64,000 nt of DNA, taken from NCBI RefSeq assembly GCF_000482705.1, contig NZ_KI519475.1, positions 1 through 64,000 on the forward strand, in the 5' to 3' direction. Source of the DNA: Glycomyces arizonensis DSM 44726 (lineage in GTDB: Bacteria > Actinomycetota > Actinomycetes > Mycobacteriales > Micromonosporaceae). Of the stretch, positions 35,806-44,719 are shown one piece after another. The notes below the pieces were generated by a model that searched no databases, had not been told where the DNA came from, and was given only the letters and a program-made list of their open reading frames with translations. The translations under genes were made by a program, and so were the position numbers. How positions within the stretch are numbered: the stretch's first letter is position 1; each line of letters begins with the position of its first letter.

Positions 35806-36313
35806 CCTCGTATGAAGGTGGTCTGAGATCCCATCTGGTCCGTCAACCAAGTACTTACGGAAGCCTTCCACAACCCACCGGGCTGTCTGTGAGAACTTTC
35901 TGTACATCTTCAAGGCGGCCTTGCGGCCGCGTGCACCGTGGCCGGCCTGCGGTCCGGTCCTCGCTTCGCTGCGGGCGGTCCTCGGCAGGCCACGGGCACA
36001 GCTGGAGAAGGACGCCTTGAGGGATGAGGCGCGAAAGTTCCCGCCGGAACCCTTGGCCGGGGATCCCGTCGGGCGCGCGGCCTGGACTGTGAGCGGGCGA
36101 TCTCTGCGGGGCCGCCCAGTCGCCGGTCCAGATTATCGCGTGCCCGACTCCGGCCAATGAACCCGGCCTCCATCATGAATCCAATATGGAGTGCAACCTC
36201 AGCGCATCCCCAACAGGGGACAACAACGGTTTGAACCGGACACGCGCAGCAAAAAGCCGACCGGCTCATGAGAACCGATCGGCTGATGTTTCCGCAGGCA
36301 AACCTACGTTTGT
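35806..36313. other. 508-base gene-free interval beside tRNA-Ser
   Basis: No convincing coding frame. It has a weak hairpin (AGCCGA/TCGGCT, about 36254-36283) on the 3' side of tRNA-Ser, a plausible tRNA terminator. Composition is mixed, and CCAATATGGAGTGC near 36180 is AT-richer. The site next to a tRNA 3' end suggests an old integration, but I found no integrase and no duplicated tRNA end. Confidence 0.4.
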
Positions 36314-36403
36314 TGGCGGAGGATAGGGGATTCGAACCCCTGAGGGCTTTAACACCCAACCCGCTTTCCAAGCGAGCGCACTAGGCCACTATGCGAATCC
36401 TCC
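36314..36403 (-). tRNA. tRNA-Ser (anticodon GGA)
   Basis: On the minus strand the acceptor GGAGGAT pairs with ATCCTCC. The anticodon loop TTGGAAA gives GGA, a long variable arm (class II tRNA) follows, and the T-arm is GGGGTTCGAATCCCC. The 3' CCA is encoded. It is 90 bases including CCA. Confidence 0.95.
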
Positions 36404-36522
36404 GCCGGGAAGCTTACCCGACGCCGCGGTGGGGCGCCGAGAGGGTGAGCGGCGGTGATGCCGGCGACTCGCACCGCTCGCCCGCCTTGGGTTCACGGGT
36501 CCGGTGAGGTACGCTATTGCCC

Positions 36523-36607
36523 GTCCCTCATGCGGCGTCATCTTGTGAACCTCCCCAGGGCCGGAAGGCAGCAAGGATAAGCGGGCTCTGGCGGGTGCGT
36601 GAGGGAC
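36523..36607 (+). ncRNA. ffs: signal recognition particle RNA, small bacterial (4.5S) type
   Basis: Terminal pairing GTCCCTCA/TGAGGGAC encloses the conserved domain IV core CAGGGCCGGAAGGCAGCAAG, which binds Ffh. It directs membrane-protein translation. tRNA-Thr begins 3 bases after the terminal stem, so both may be processed from one transcript. Confidence 0.95.
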
Positions 36608-36610
36608 CCC

Positions 36611-36683
36611 GCCGCCTTAGCTCAGTCGGCAGAGCGTGTTACTCGTAATAACAAGGTCGTCGGTTCGATTCCGACAGGCGGCT
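36611..36683 (+). tRNA. tRNA-Thr (anticodon CGT)
   Basis: Acceptor GCCGCCT/AGGCGGC. Anticodon arm TGTTA-CTCGTAA-TAACA gives CGT. T-arm is GTCGGTTCGATTCCGAC. The CCA end is not encoded. 73 bases. Confidence 0.95.
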
Positions 36684-36687
36684 CAGC

Positions 36688-36714
36688 AAACGCCCTGGTC
36701 ACAGGGCGTTTTTT
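36688..36714 (+). terminator. terminator after ffs and tRNA-Thr
   Basis: Stem AACGCCCTG/CAGGGCGTT with loop GTCA and six Ts. The rest of 36715-37076 has no gene I can support; GAGGAAAGGA precedes the globin ATG. Confidence 0.92.
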
Positions 36715-37076
36715 CATGCCCGGAAGGCAGTGGTCACGTGCCCGGACCGGCTCCGCGGCGAACGTCCGGAACGCCGCCGCCGAGCCGATCCGCCGCGGCC
36801 ATGAGGTCGGTGCGTGCGCCGCTGAGCCGTCTTCGCGGGCGGGCGGCGACCGCCCCTCTCGTCCCTCTGCCTCGATCCTGTCGCATGAGGCGCTCATATC
36901 GCACCATCCCGTCCGACAACTCCTGAAAGCGAATAGAGGTCGCGGTGTCGCCGTTTCATCACCTTGTGCGATATCTGGGAGGAACGCGCAAAAACATGAG
37001 GAACACTATGGACTTGGGGTGGAGAGGTGGGTAACATTCGGCCTCGGGTGAGACTCCACATTGAGGAAAGGACAGC

Positions 37077-37454
37077 ATGAACACCGCAGATGCACCTTCC
37101 ATGTCCGCGTACGACCGAATCGGCGGGGCCCCCGCCGTCACCGAGGCCGTCGAACGCTTCTACCGGCGGCTCCTGGCCGACGACGAGCTGTCGGGGTTCT
37201 TCACCGGCACCGACCTGCCGCAGCTCAAGCGCCACCAGGTCGCCCTCATCTCCCAGGTCCTCGACGGACCCAAGGCCTACGGCGGCCGCGAGCTCGCCGA
37301 GGCCCACCGCGGCATGGACATCAGCCCCGGCCAGTACAAGGCCGTCGGCATGCACCTCACCGCGGTCCTCGAAGAGCTCGAGGTCCCGCGCGACATCATC
37401 GACTCCGTCGAGCAGGTCCTCACCGTAGTGGCCCCGGACATCATCGAAGCCTGA
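37077..37454 (+). CDS. glbN: group I truncated hemoglobin
   Basis: A 125-residue 2-on-2 globin, likely nitric-oxide or oxygen reactive. YDRIGGAPAVTEAVERFYRR carries the B10 Tyr in FYRR; GPKAYGGRELAEAHRGMDI holds the proximal F8 His (AEAHRGM). Length is typical of TrHbN. GAGGAAAGGA precedes the ATG. The flavohemoglobin starts 10 bases after its stop, so both are probably co-transcribed for NO detoxification. Confidence 0.9.
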   Translation: MNTADAPSMSAYDRIGGAPAVTEAVERFYRRLLADDELSGFFTGTDLPQLKRHQVALISQVLDGPKAYGGRELAEAHRGMDISPGQYKAVGMHLTAVLEELEVPRDIIDSVEQVLTVVAPDIIEA

Positions 37455-37464
37455 CCCCGAGCGC

Positions 37465-38577
37465 ATGATCAACGCCGACAGGCTGAAGAAGAGCTGGAGC
37501 CTGGTCGCCTCCCACGGCGAGCAGGTCCCCCTGTACTTCTACTCCACACTGTTCCTCACTCACCCCGAGGTGCGCGACATGTTCCCGATGAACATGGCCT
37601 CGCAGCGAGACAAGCTCGTGGCCGCTCTGGGAACCGTGATCAGCAACGTCGACACCATCGACCGGGTCGTGCCGCACCTCCAGCAGCTCGGCCGCGACCA
37701 CCGCAAGTTCGGTGCGCTGCGCGACCACTACCCGGCCGTGGGCCAGGCCCTGCTGGCCACCCTCGAGTACTTCAGCGGTCCGCACTGGACCCCCGCCATC
37801 GCCTCCGACTGGGCCGCGGCCTACGACGTGGTCGCCAAGACCATGGCCGACGCCGCCGACGAGGCCTCGCACCGCAACCCCGCCTGGTGGGACGCCGAGG
37901 TCGTCGCGCACGACCGGCGCGACCTCGACACCGCCGTGTTCACCATCGCCACCTCCCCCAGGCTCGACTACCTCCCCGGGCAGTCGATCACCCTCTGCAC
38001 GAACTGGCGCCCGCGCATGTGGCGCTACTACACGCCGGCGAACGCGCCCCGGCCCGACGGCACCATCGACCTCCACGTCCGCGCCGTGGACGGGGGCCAG
38101 GTGTCGACGGCGCTGGTCACGCTCATCCAGCCCGGCGACCGGCTCCGCGTGGGGCCGGCCGTCGGGACCGGCCTGGTCATGCACCGGGAAGCCGCCCCGC
38201 GCCCGATCGTCATGCTCGCCGGCGGCACCGGCCTGGCCCCCATGAAGGCCCTCGTCGAGCAGGTCGCCGCGTCGCCGCGCCCGGTCGCCCTCTACTGGGG
38301 CGCCCGCACCGCGACCGCCCTGTACGACCTGGACGAGATGCGGGCCCTGGCCTCCAAGCACGACTGGCTCGACTTCGTGCCGTGCGCCGACGAGGACCTC
38401 TTCGGCCACGGCGCCCGCTCCGGGACCCCGGCGGAGCTCTCCCTTGCCCACGGGCGCTGCACCGGCGCCGAAATCTACCTGTGCGGCCCGACGGGAATGG
38501 TGGAGGCGAGCCACAGGATGCTCGTCGACTCCGGTGTCCTGGCCGGCGCCATCCACTACGAGTCCTTGGGTGAGTGA
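37465..38577 (+). CDS. hmp: flavohemoglobin-like nitric oxide dioxygenase
   Basis: A 370-residue globin-reductase fusion that would oxidise NO to nitrate using O2 and NAD(P)H. The globin domain (1-135) has YFYSTLFLTHPEV with B10 Tyr and QLGRDHRKFGALRDHY with the proximal His. The FAD domain has LPGQSITLCTNWR and the flavin motif WRYYTPAN. The NAD domain has MLAGGTGLAPMKALVEQ and YLCGPTGMVEAS. The end HYESLGE replaces the HYEFFG of Escherichia coli Hmp. Arranged with glbN 10 bases upstream and the DivIVA-like gene 8 bases downstream. Symbol is by family, not proven orthology. Confidence 0.85.
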   Translation: MINADRLKKSWSLVASHGEQVPLYFYSTLFLTHPEVRDMFPMNMASQRDKLVAALGTVISNVDTIDRVVPHLQQLGRDHRKFGALRDHYPAVGQALLATLEYFSGPHWTPAIASDWAAAYDVVAKTMADAADEASHRNPAWWDAEVVAHDRRDLDTAVFTIATSPRLDYLPGQSITLCTNWRPRMWRYYTPANAPRPDGTIDLHVRAVDGGQVSTALVTLIQPGDRLRVGPAVGTGLVMHREAAPRPIVMLAGGTGLAPMKALVEQVAASPRPVALYWGARTATALYDLDEMRALASKHDWLDFVPCADEDLFGHGARSGTPAELSLAHGRCTGAEIYLCGPTGMVEASHRMLVDSGVLAGAIHYESLGE

Positions 38578-38585
38578 GAGGACGT

Positions 38586-39191
38586 ATGACGATGTACAGC
38601 TACCGCTCGTCCGGCGCGAAAGTGACCGCCGGGCAGATCAACAAGGCCAGGTTCTCGATGACGAGCCTGACGCGGCGCGGCTACCAGCCCGACGAGGTCC
38701 ACCGGTTCCTGGAGAAGATCGCCGACGAGCTGGCCAGCCGCGACCAGCGGGAGGCCGCGCTGCAGGCCGACGCCGACAAGCTCCGCGAGGCGCTGCGGTC
38801 GTGGCAGTCGCAGCAGAGCGACAAGCGGATCCAGCAGACGGTGCAGACGCCGACGTCGAACGCGGTCATGCTCGTCGCCCGGGCCCAGCAGCAGGCCGAG
38901 AGCTACGTCGACCAGGCGCAGAACTACTCCAGGCAGATCATCGGCCAGGCGCGCGAGCAGGCCGCCGAGCTCATGCGCCGCACCCAGCAGAAGGCCCAGG
39001 CCGAGGCCGAGCAGGCCGTCGCCGAGTACCGCGACCGCAACAGCGGCCGCGGCGACCGCGAGGCCGAGGAGCACATCAGGCAGCTGGTCAAGGCCCGCAG
39101 CTTCCTGGAGGCGGTCGAGGTCGCCGAGGAGCAGCTGCGGATGACGCGGCAGCGGCTCGAGGCCGAGGTCGCCAAGCTCATGCCGAGCTGA
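38586..39191 (+). CDS. DivIVA-domain coiled-coil protein
   Basis: A 201-residue protein starting at ATG 38586 after GAGAGGA. The N-terminal DivIVA signature is INKARFSMTSLTRRGYQPDEV followed by FLEKIADELASRD. The rest is a long coiled coil (residues 60-200) with Gln/Ala/Glu heptads such as QQQAESYVDQAQ and AEAEQAVAEYRDR. Shorter than the polar growth protein Wag31, so it may be a secondary polar or cytoskeletal scaffold. It is downstream of the globins. Its last 14 bases overlap the convergent kinase gene. Confidence 0.85.
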   Translation: MTMYSYRSSGAKVTAGQINKARFSMTSLTRRGYQPDEVHRFLEKIADELASRDQREAALQADADKLREALRSWQSQQSDKRIQQTVQTPTSNAVMLVARAQQQAESYVDQAQNYSRQIIGQAREQAAELMRRTQQKAQAEAEQAVAEYRDRNSGRGDREAEEHIRQLVKARSFLEAVEVAEEQLRMTRQRLEAEVAKLMPS

Positions 39192-40326
39192 GCGGCAGCG
39201 CGACGGTGACGGTCAGGCCGCCGCCCTCGCGCGGCACGGCGTCGGCTTCGCCGCCGTGCGCCCTGGCCACGGCCCGCACGATCGACAGGCCCAGGCCCGT
39301 CCCCGGCGTGGTCGCCAGGCGTTCGCCGCCGAGCCGCCGGAACGGCTCGAACAGGGCCGCCGTCTCATAGGCGGCCACCACCGGCCCGGTGTTGGACACC
39401 TCCAGCACCGACCGGTCGCCGCGCACGCCGGTCCAGACCTTCACCCAGCCGCCCTCGGCGTTGTAGCGCACCGCGTTCTCGACCAGGTTGTGCACCAGCC
39501 GCTCCAGCAGCACGGGGTCGCCCGTCGTCGGCGCCTCGCCCGCCTCGACGGTGAGCTCGCGGCCCGCGGCGTCGGTCTGGGCGGCGACGTGCTCGGCGAG
39601 GTCGGCCAGGTCGACGTAGGCGCGCTCGGTCAGTTCGCGGTCCGAGCGCATCAGCAGCAGGAGCCCGTCGATGAGCCGCTCGTGGCGGGCGTTGACCTCC
39701 AGCAGGGTCTCGCCGAGCTGGCGCACCTCCGGCGAGGCGTTCGGCCGGTGCAGCGCCACTTCGAGCAGGGCCCTGGTGAGCGTCAGCGGCGTGCGCAGCT
39801 CGTGGGAGGCGTTCGCGATGAACCGCCGCTGCCCGTCGAAGGAGTGGTCGAGGCGCTCCAGCATGACGTTGAACGTCTCGGCGAGCTCGCGGACCTCGTC
39901 CCTGGGGCCGTCCAGTCTGATGCGCTCGTGCAGACCGCGGTCGGCCGCCGGGGCCTCAGCGATCCGCCCGGCCGTGTCGGTGATCCGCTGGAGCGGGGCG
40001 AGCATCCGCCCGGCCAGGAGCCAGCCGATCGCGACGGCGAGGGCGCCGACGGCGGCCAGCGCGATCGCGCCCTGCGCCAGCAGCACCGACAGCGCCTCCT
40101 CCCAGACGTCGCTCACGACGGTCTCGACGTGCGAGACCGTCGGCTCCTCCTCCGACGTCGGGGTCCCCTCACTGACGAAGGACTTCCCGAAGACCTGGTC
40201 GTTCTCGGGGAGCTGCTCGGCGACCAGCCAGTACGTCAAGCCCAGCAGCACCAGGCCGGCGAGGAGGAACAGCCCGCCGTAGACGAGCGTCAGGCGCGCG
40301 CGGAGGGTGAAGCGGGACCGTGTCAT
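39178..40326 (-). CDS. OmpR-system sensor histidine kinase
   Basis: A 382-residue kinase. Two membrane helices (residues about 12-35 and 90-112) flank a ~55-residue extracytoplasmic loop rich in Glu. HAMP follows, then the H-box FIANASHELRTPLTLTRALL, N-box LVHNLVENAVRYN and G-boxes GTGLGLSIVRAVARAHGG. Its ATG overlaps the regulator stop. It is divergent from the lipoprotein and MacB-like export operon at 41107, which it likely controls. Confidence 0.92.
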   Translation of the reverse strand: MTRSRFTLRARLTLVYGGLFLLAGLVLLGLTYWLVAEQLPENDQVFGKSFVSEGTPTSEEEPTVSHVETVVSDVWEEALSVLLAQGAIALAAVGALAVAIGWLLAGRMLAPLQRITDTAGRIAEAPAADRGLHERIRLDGPRDEVRELAETFNVMLERLDHSFDGQRRFIANASHELRTPLTLTRALLEVALHRPNASPEVRQLGETLLEVNARHERLIDGLLLLMRSDRELTERAYVDLADLAEHVAAQTDAAGRELTVEAGEAPTTGDPVLLERLVHNLVENAVRYNAEGGWVKVWTGVRGDRSVLEVSNTGPVVAAYETAALFEPFRRLGGERLATTPGTGLGLSIVRAVARAHGGEADAVPREGGGLTVTVALPLSSA

Positions 40327-40979
40327 CGGATGCGGTACCCCACTCCCGGCTCGGTCATGACCACCGGCGGCTCGCCGAGTTTGCGGCGCAGCTTGAGGAC
40401 CGCCATCCGCACCGCGTGCGTGAACGGGTCGACGTGCTCGTCCCAGGCTTTTTCGAGCAGCTGCTCGGCCGAGACCGGCGCGCCGTCGGCGCGCATGAGC
40501 TCGGCGAGGACGGCGAACTCCTTGCGCGACAGCGGCACGTACCGGCCGTCGCGGAACACCTGGTGGTGGTGCGCGTCCAGCCGGATCCCCGCGCGTTCGA
40601 GGATCGGCGGCGCGGCCGGGCGCGAGCGGCGGCCGAGCGCGGCGACGCGCGCGGCGAGCTCGCGGAACGCGAACGGCTTCGGCAGGTAGTCGTCGGCGCC
40701 GAGCGCGAGCCCGGCGACCCGGTCGTCGATCTCGGCCGCCGCGGTCAGCATGAGCACGCGCGTCTCGCCCGCTTCGGCGCCGATCGCCCGGCACACCTGG
40801 TCGCCGTGCACCACCGGCAGGTCCCGGTCGAGCACGACCACGTCGTAGTCGTTGACGCCGACGCGCTCCAAGGCCTCGCCGCCGTCCAGGGCCACGTCGA
40901 CGGCGTGCGACTCGCCGCGCAGCCACTCGGCCACCGCCTCGGCCAGCAGCGGCTCGTCCTCCACAACCAGGATTCGCAT
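40323..40979 (-). CDS. OmpR/PhoB-family response regulator
   Basis: A 218-residue regulator beginning MRILVVEDEPLLAEAVAEWL. The phospho-acceptor Asp is in DYDVVVLDRDLPVVHGDQVC, and DDYLPKPFAFRELAARV holds the conserved Lys. The C-terminal winged helix has LSRKEFAVLAELMRA and VRMAVLKLRRKLGEPPVVM ending GVGYRIR. Transcribed first in the pair, away from the operon at 41107; the 127-base gap between them must hold both promoters. Confidence 0.93.
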   Translation of the reverse strand: MRILVVEDEPLLAEAVAEWLRGESHAVDVALDGGEALERVGVNDYDVVVLDRDLPVVHGDQVCRAIGAEAGETRVLMLTAAAEIDDRVAGLALGADDYLPKPFAFRELAARVAALGRRSRPAAPPILERAGIRLDAHHHQVFRDGRYVPLSRKEFAVLAELMRADGAPVSAEQLLEKAWDEHVDPFTHAVRMAVLKLRRKLGEPPVVMTEPGVGYRIR

Positions 40980-41106
40980 GAGCCCATCCTGGCCGACGCG
41001 GTGTTTCCTCCGCGTCACCGCCTTCGCTTACGCCCCCGAAACGTCCCTTTCGCTGTACTGATGCCGCGGTCGGGACCGTCCCGGCCGCTGACGAACGGAG
41101 AACGAG

Positions 41107-41667
41107 ATGCGCGTCAAGACAGCGCTCGCGCTCGGCCCGATCCTGCTGCTGTTCGCCGCCGGGTGCGGCGACGGGGACGACGGCGACGGGGTGGCCTCGG
41201 CCGACGGCGCGACCGCCTCGGCGAGCGCCGACGGGGGCGAAGCGGGGCCGGAGGACGCCTTCGATCAGGCACTCGCCTATTCGGAGTGCATGCGGGAGAA
41301 CGGCGTCGAGGACTTCCCCGACCCCGAGCAGCAGGAGGGGGGCGGGATGTCGCTGTCCCTGCCCAAGGGCATAGACCCCGATGACGAGGTCTTCAAGGCG
41401 GCCGAGGAGGCCTGCGAGGAGTACATGCCCGGGCCCGGCGAAGGCGAGGGAATCGACCCCGATATCTACGAGGCGCTGGTCGAATACGCGGAGTGCATGC
41501 GGGAGAACGGCGTCGAGGACTTCCCGGACCCCGAGCCGGGCGGCGGCATCAGGTTCAGCGAGGAGCTCGGACAGGACGGCGACTTCGCGGCCGCCGAGGA
41601 GGCCTGCAAGGACCTCCGGCCCGAAGGCCCCGAGGAGCAGAGCCTGAGCGACAAGGAAGACGCATGA
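41107..41667 (+). CDS. lipoprotein with an internally duplicated domain
   Basis: A 186-residue secreted lipoprotein with signal MRVKTALALGPILLLFAAGC, in which LFAAGC is the lipobox. After an acidic linker, the same unit occurs twice: AYSECMRENGVEDFPDP (about 57-73) and EYAECMRENGVEDFPDP (about 122-138). Each is followed by a Gly-rich part, an acidic stretch and EEACxE/D. Cys residues could pair. Function unknown. It is the first gene of the export operon; the next start overlaps its stop. Confidence 0.82.
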   Translation: MRVKTALALGPILLLFAAGCGDGDDGDGVASADGATASASADGGEAGPEDAFDQALAYSECMRENGVEDFPDPEQQEGGGMSLSLPKGIDPDDEVFKAAEEACEEYMPGPGEGEGIDPDIYEALVEYAECMRENGVEDFPDPEPGGGIRFSEELGQDGDFAAAEEACKDLRPEGPEEQSLSDKEDA

Positions 41668-42755
41668 GCGGCAGGCGCAGGAGGGGCCGCACCGGGAAGG
41701 TCGTGGCCGCCGCCGTGGCGGTCCTCGCCGCCGCCGCGGCGGGGGCCGCCGCGCTCGGATTCGACCTGACCTCCCTGGGGCGGCCGGCGGAGGCCGAGCC
41801 CACCGAGGCCGCCCCGGCGACCGCCGAGGTCGTCAGGCGGACCCTCACCGAGACCGTCACCGCCTCCGGCGACCTCGACTACGGCGAGGCGGTCGCCCTC
41901 GGCTGCCTGCTGAACGGCACGATCACCGGCCTGCCCGCCGTCGGCGACGCGATCGAGCGCGGCCAGGAGCTCTACGCGGTCGACGACAAGCCCGTGGTCC
42001 TGCTGTACGGCTCGCTCCCGGCCTACCGGTCCCTCTTCCCCGGCGTCGAGGGCGCCGACGTCGAGCAGTTCGAGGAGAACCTCGCCGAGCTCGGCTACGG
42101 CGGCTTCACCGCCGACGACGAGTACACCTACAAGACCGCCGACGCGGTCGAGGAGTGGCAGTCCGACCTCGGTCTGGAGGAGACCGGCACCGTCGACCTG
42201 GGCCGGGTCGCCTACGCCCCGGCGAAGATCCGCATCGACGCGGTCGAGGCGGCGCTCGGCGACCAGGCCGGGCCCGGCTCGCCCGTCCTGGACTACACCG
42301 GGCTCGACAAGGTCGTCACCGTCGAGGTCGAACTCGCCGACCAGGAGCTCGTCGTCGTCGGCGAGCCGGTCGGGATCACCCTCCCGGACGGCACCGAGGC
42401 CACCGGGACCGTCACCGGCTCCGCGACCGTCGTCGTCGAGAGCGAGGGCTCGGACCCGGACGCCGCGGGCGAGACCGTCCTCGAGGTCACCGTCGCCGCC
42501 GACGACGCGACGGTCTTCGACGGCCTCGACCAGGCCGCGGTCGACGTCGGCTTCGCCGGGGACAGCGTCGAGGACGTCCTCGCCGTCCCGGTCGAGGCCC
42601 TCCTCGGCCTCGCCGAGGGCGGCTACGGCCTCGAACTCGCGACGGGCGGCGCCACCGAGATCATCGCCGTCGAGACCGGCCTGTTCGCCGACGGCTACGT
42701 GGAGGTCAGCGGCGAGGGCCTTGAGGAGGGCGCCTCGGTGGTGGTGCCGTCATGA
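41664..42755 (+). CDS. periplasmic adaptor (HlyD/efflux RND-like) with peptidoglycan-binding fold
   Basis: A 363-residue protein from ATG 41664 (four-base overlap). One N-terminal membrane anchor (residues 12-35) precedes [20 protein letters not shown], the start of the adaptor's biotinyl-lipoyl-like region. A peptidoglycan-binding-like helical segment ([40 protein letters not shown]) sits in the middle. C-terminal beta-barrel repeats ([28 protein letters not shown]) complete it. Such proteins join MacB-type exporters in Gram-positive bacteria. Confidence 0.85.
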   Translation: MSGRRRRGRTGKVVAAAVAVLAAAAAGAAALGFDLTSLGRPAEAEPTEAAPATAEVVRRTLTETVTASGDLDYGEAVALGCLLNGTITGLPAVGDAIERGQELYAVDDKPVVLLYGSLPAYRSLFPGVEGADVEQFEENLAELGYGGFTADDEYTYKTADAVEEWQSDLGLEETGTVDLGRVAYAPAKIRIDAVEAALGDQAGPGSPVLDYTGLDKVVTVEVELADQELVVVGEPVGITLPDGTEATGTVTGSATVVVESEGSDPDAAGETVLEVTVAADDATVFDGLDQAAVDVGFAGDSVEDVLAVPVEALLGLAEGGYGLELATGGATEIIAVETGLFADGYVEVSGEGLEEGASVVVPS

Positions 42756-43465
42756 GCCCGGCCGCCATGAGCCCCGCCGTCACGGACGCCGCCGCCGGGG
42801 CCGGGCCGCGCCCGGTGGTCGAGCTCGACGCGGTCTCGCGGACCTACCCGGGCGGGGTGCGGGCGCTCCGCGAGGTCAGCCTGGGCATCGACGCCGGTGA
42901 GCTGGTCGCGATCGTCGGACCCTCCGGTTCGGGCAAGTCCACGATGCTCAACCTGATCGGGACGCTCGACCGACCCACCGGCGGGAGCGTCCGCATCGAC
43001 GGCTTCGACGTCGCGCGGCTGCGCGACCGGCAGCTGTCGGCTCTGCGGGCCTCCCGCATCGGGTTCGTGTTCCAGCAGTTCCACCTCGCCGCGGGCCAGC
43101 GGGTCCTCGACAACGTCGCCGACGGCCTGCTCTACTCCGGCGCCCGCGCCTCCGAGCGGCGGGCCGGGGCCGCCGAGGCCCTGGCCCGGGTGGGCCTGGA
43201 CCACCGCCTCGACCATCTGCCGAACGAGCTGTCCGGCGGCGAGCGGCAGCGCGTCGCCATCGCGCGGGCCGTGGTCGGCGATCCGGCGCTGCTGCTGGCC
43301 GACGAGCCGACCGGGAACCTCGACTCGGCCTCCGGGGCCGGGGTGATGGACCTGCTGCGCGAGCTGCACCGCTCCGGCACGACGGTCGTGGTCATCACCC
43401 ACGACCGCGAGATCGCCGCGTCCCTGCCCCGGCAGGTCGCGATGCGCGACGGGCGGGTGGTCTGA
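42752..43465 (+). CDS. MacB-type ABC transporter ATPase
   Basis: A 237-residue ATPase: Walker [22 protein letters not shown]-loop [20 protein letters not shown], signature [15 protein letters not shown], Walker [14 protein letters not shown] and switch His VITHDREIA. Its start overlaps the adaptor stop (ATGA) and the permease begins at the next base after its stop. It powers the tripartite-like export system. Confidence 0.93.
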   Translation: MSPAAMSPAVTDAAAGAGPRPVVELDAVSRTYPGGVRALREVSLGIDAGELVAIVGPSGSGKSTMLNLIGTLDRPTGGSVRIDGFDVARLRDRQLSALRASRIGFVFQQFHLAAGQRVLDNVADGLLYSGARASERRAGAAEALARVGLDHRLDHLPNELSGGERQRVAIARAVVGDPALLLADEPTGNLDSASGAGVMDLLRELHRSGTTVVVITHDREIAASLPRQVAMRDGRVV

Positions 43466-44671
43466 ATGGCCGCCCCGCTCCGCCCGGCGCGGATGCGCCT
43501 CGGCGACGTCGTCCGCGTCGGCGCCACCGGCCTGCGCACCCGGCCGCTGCGGGTGTGGCTGTCGGCCCTGGGGATCGCGATCGGCATCGCCGCGATGGTC
43601 AGCGTCGTCGGGATCTCCTCGTCCAGCCGCGCCGAACTCGACCGGCAGTTGGAGGCGCTCGGGACGAACCTGCTCACCGTCTCGCCCGGCACCTCCATGC
43701 TCAGCGGCGAGGAGGGGGTCCTGCCGTACGAGTCGGTCGCGATGATCGCCCGCATAGCGCCGGTCTACGAGGTGGCGGCGACCGGGAACGTGGCCGGTGC
43801 GAACGTCTACCGCACCGACCGCATCCCCGAGGGGCGGACCGGCGGGATGGCCGTGCGCGCGGCCGGGATCGGCCTGCTCGACACCGTCGGCGCCGACCTG
43901 GCCGACGGGGTCTGGCTGAACGAGGCCACCGCGCGGTACCCGGCGGCGGTGCTCGGCGCGAGCGCCGCCGAGCAGCTGGGCGTCACCGGCACCGGCGACG
44001 GCGTCGAGATCTACCTGGGCGGGCAGTGGTTCACCGTCGTCGGCGTCCTCGAACCGGTGGCGCTGGCCCCCGAACTGGACCTGTCGGTCCTGGTCGGCTG
44101 GGAGGCCGCATCGGCCCGCCTCGGGTTCGACGGGCACCCGACGACGGTCTACACCCGCTCGGAGGACGCCTACGTCGAGCAGGTCGCCGCGGTGCTGGCG
44201 GCGACCGCGAACCCCGCCTCGCCCGACGAGGTCTCGGTCTCGCGGCCCTCGGACGCGCTGGAGGCGCGCCAGGCCGTGGACAGCGCCTTCACCGGGATGC
44301 TGCTCGGGCTCGGTGCGGTGGCGCTGCTCGTCGGCGGCGTCGGCGTGGCGAACACGATGGTGATCTCGGTGCTGGAGCGACGCGGCGAGATCGGCCTGCG
44401 CCGCTCGCTCGGGGCGACCCGCGGCCAGATCCGGCTCCAGTTCCTCGCCGAGTCGCTGCTGCTGTCGGCGCTCGGCGGGATCGGCGGCATCCTCATCGGC
44501 ACCGCCGTGACCGCCGTCTACGCCTCCTCGCGCGCATGGCCGGCCGTGGTGCCCGCGTGGGCCTCCGGCGGCGGGCTCGCCGCGACGCTCCTCATCGGCG
44601 CGGTCGCCGGGCTCTACCCGGCGATCCGGGCCTCGCGGCTCGCGCCGACCGAGGCGCTGTCCTCGCAGTGA
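43466..44671 (+). CDS. MacB/FtsX-type ABC permease
   Basis: A 401-residue permease with one N-terminal helix (VWLSALGIAIGIAAMVSVVG), a large extracytoplasmic MacB periplasmic-core domain (about 50-260), and three C-terminal helices (GMLLGLGAVALLVGGVGVAN, LLLSALGGIGGILIGTAVTA, LLIGAVAGLYPAIRASRL). ERRGEIGLRRSLGATRGQIR is the conserved coupling loop. With the adaptor and ATPase it likely exports a peptide or antibiotic under control of the divergent two-component system. Confidence 0.92.
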   Translation: MAAPLRPARMRLGDVVRVGATGLRTRPLRVWLSALGIAIGIAAMVSVVGISSSSRAELDRQLEALGTNLLTVSPGTSMLSGEEGVLPYESVAMIARIAPVYEVAATGNVAGANVYRTDRIPEGRTGGMAVRAAGIGLLDTVGADLADGVWLNEATARYPAAVLGASAAEQLGVTGTGDGVEIYLGGQWFTVVGVLEPVALAPELDLSVLVGWEAASARLGFDGHPTTVYTRSEDAYVEQVAAVLAATANPASPDEVSVSRPSDALEARQAVDSAFTGMLLGLGAVALLVGGVGVANTMVISVLERRGEIGLRRSLGATRGQIRLQFLAESLLLSALGGIGGILIGTAVTAVYASSRAWPAVVPAWASGGGLAATLLIGAVAGLYPAIRASRLAPTEALSSQ

Positions 44672-44677
44672 CGGACG

Positions 44678-44708
44678 GGCGCCCGCCCTCACCGCGAGGG
44701 CGGGCGCC
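44678..44708. terminator. terminator between convergent permease and esterase genes
   Basis: A 13-base stem around GCGCCCGCCCTC/GAGGGCGGGCGC with a 5-base loop, serving both strands. Confidence 0.85.
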
Positions 44709-44719
44709 TGCCTGTCGTC

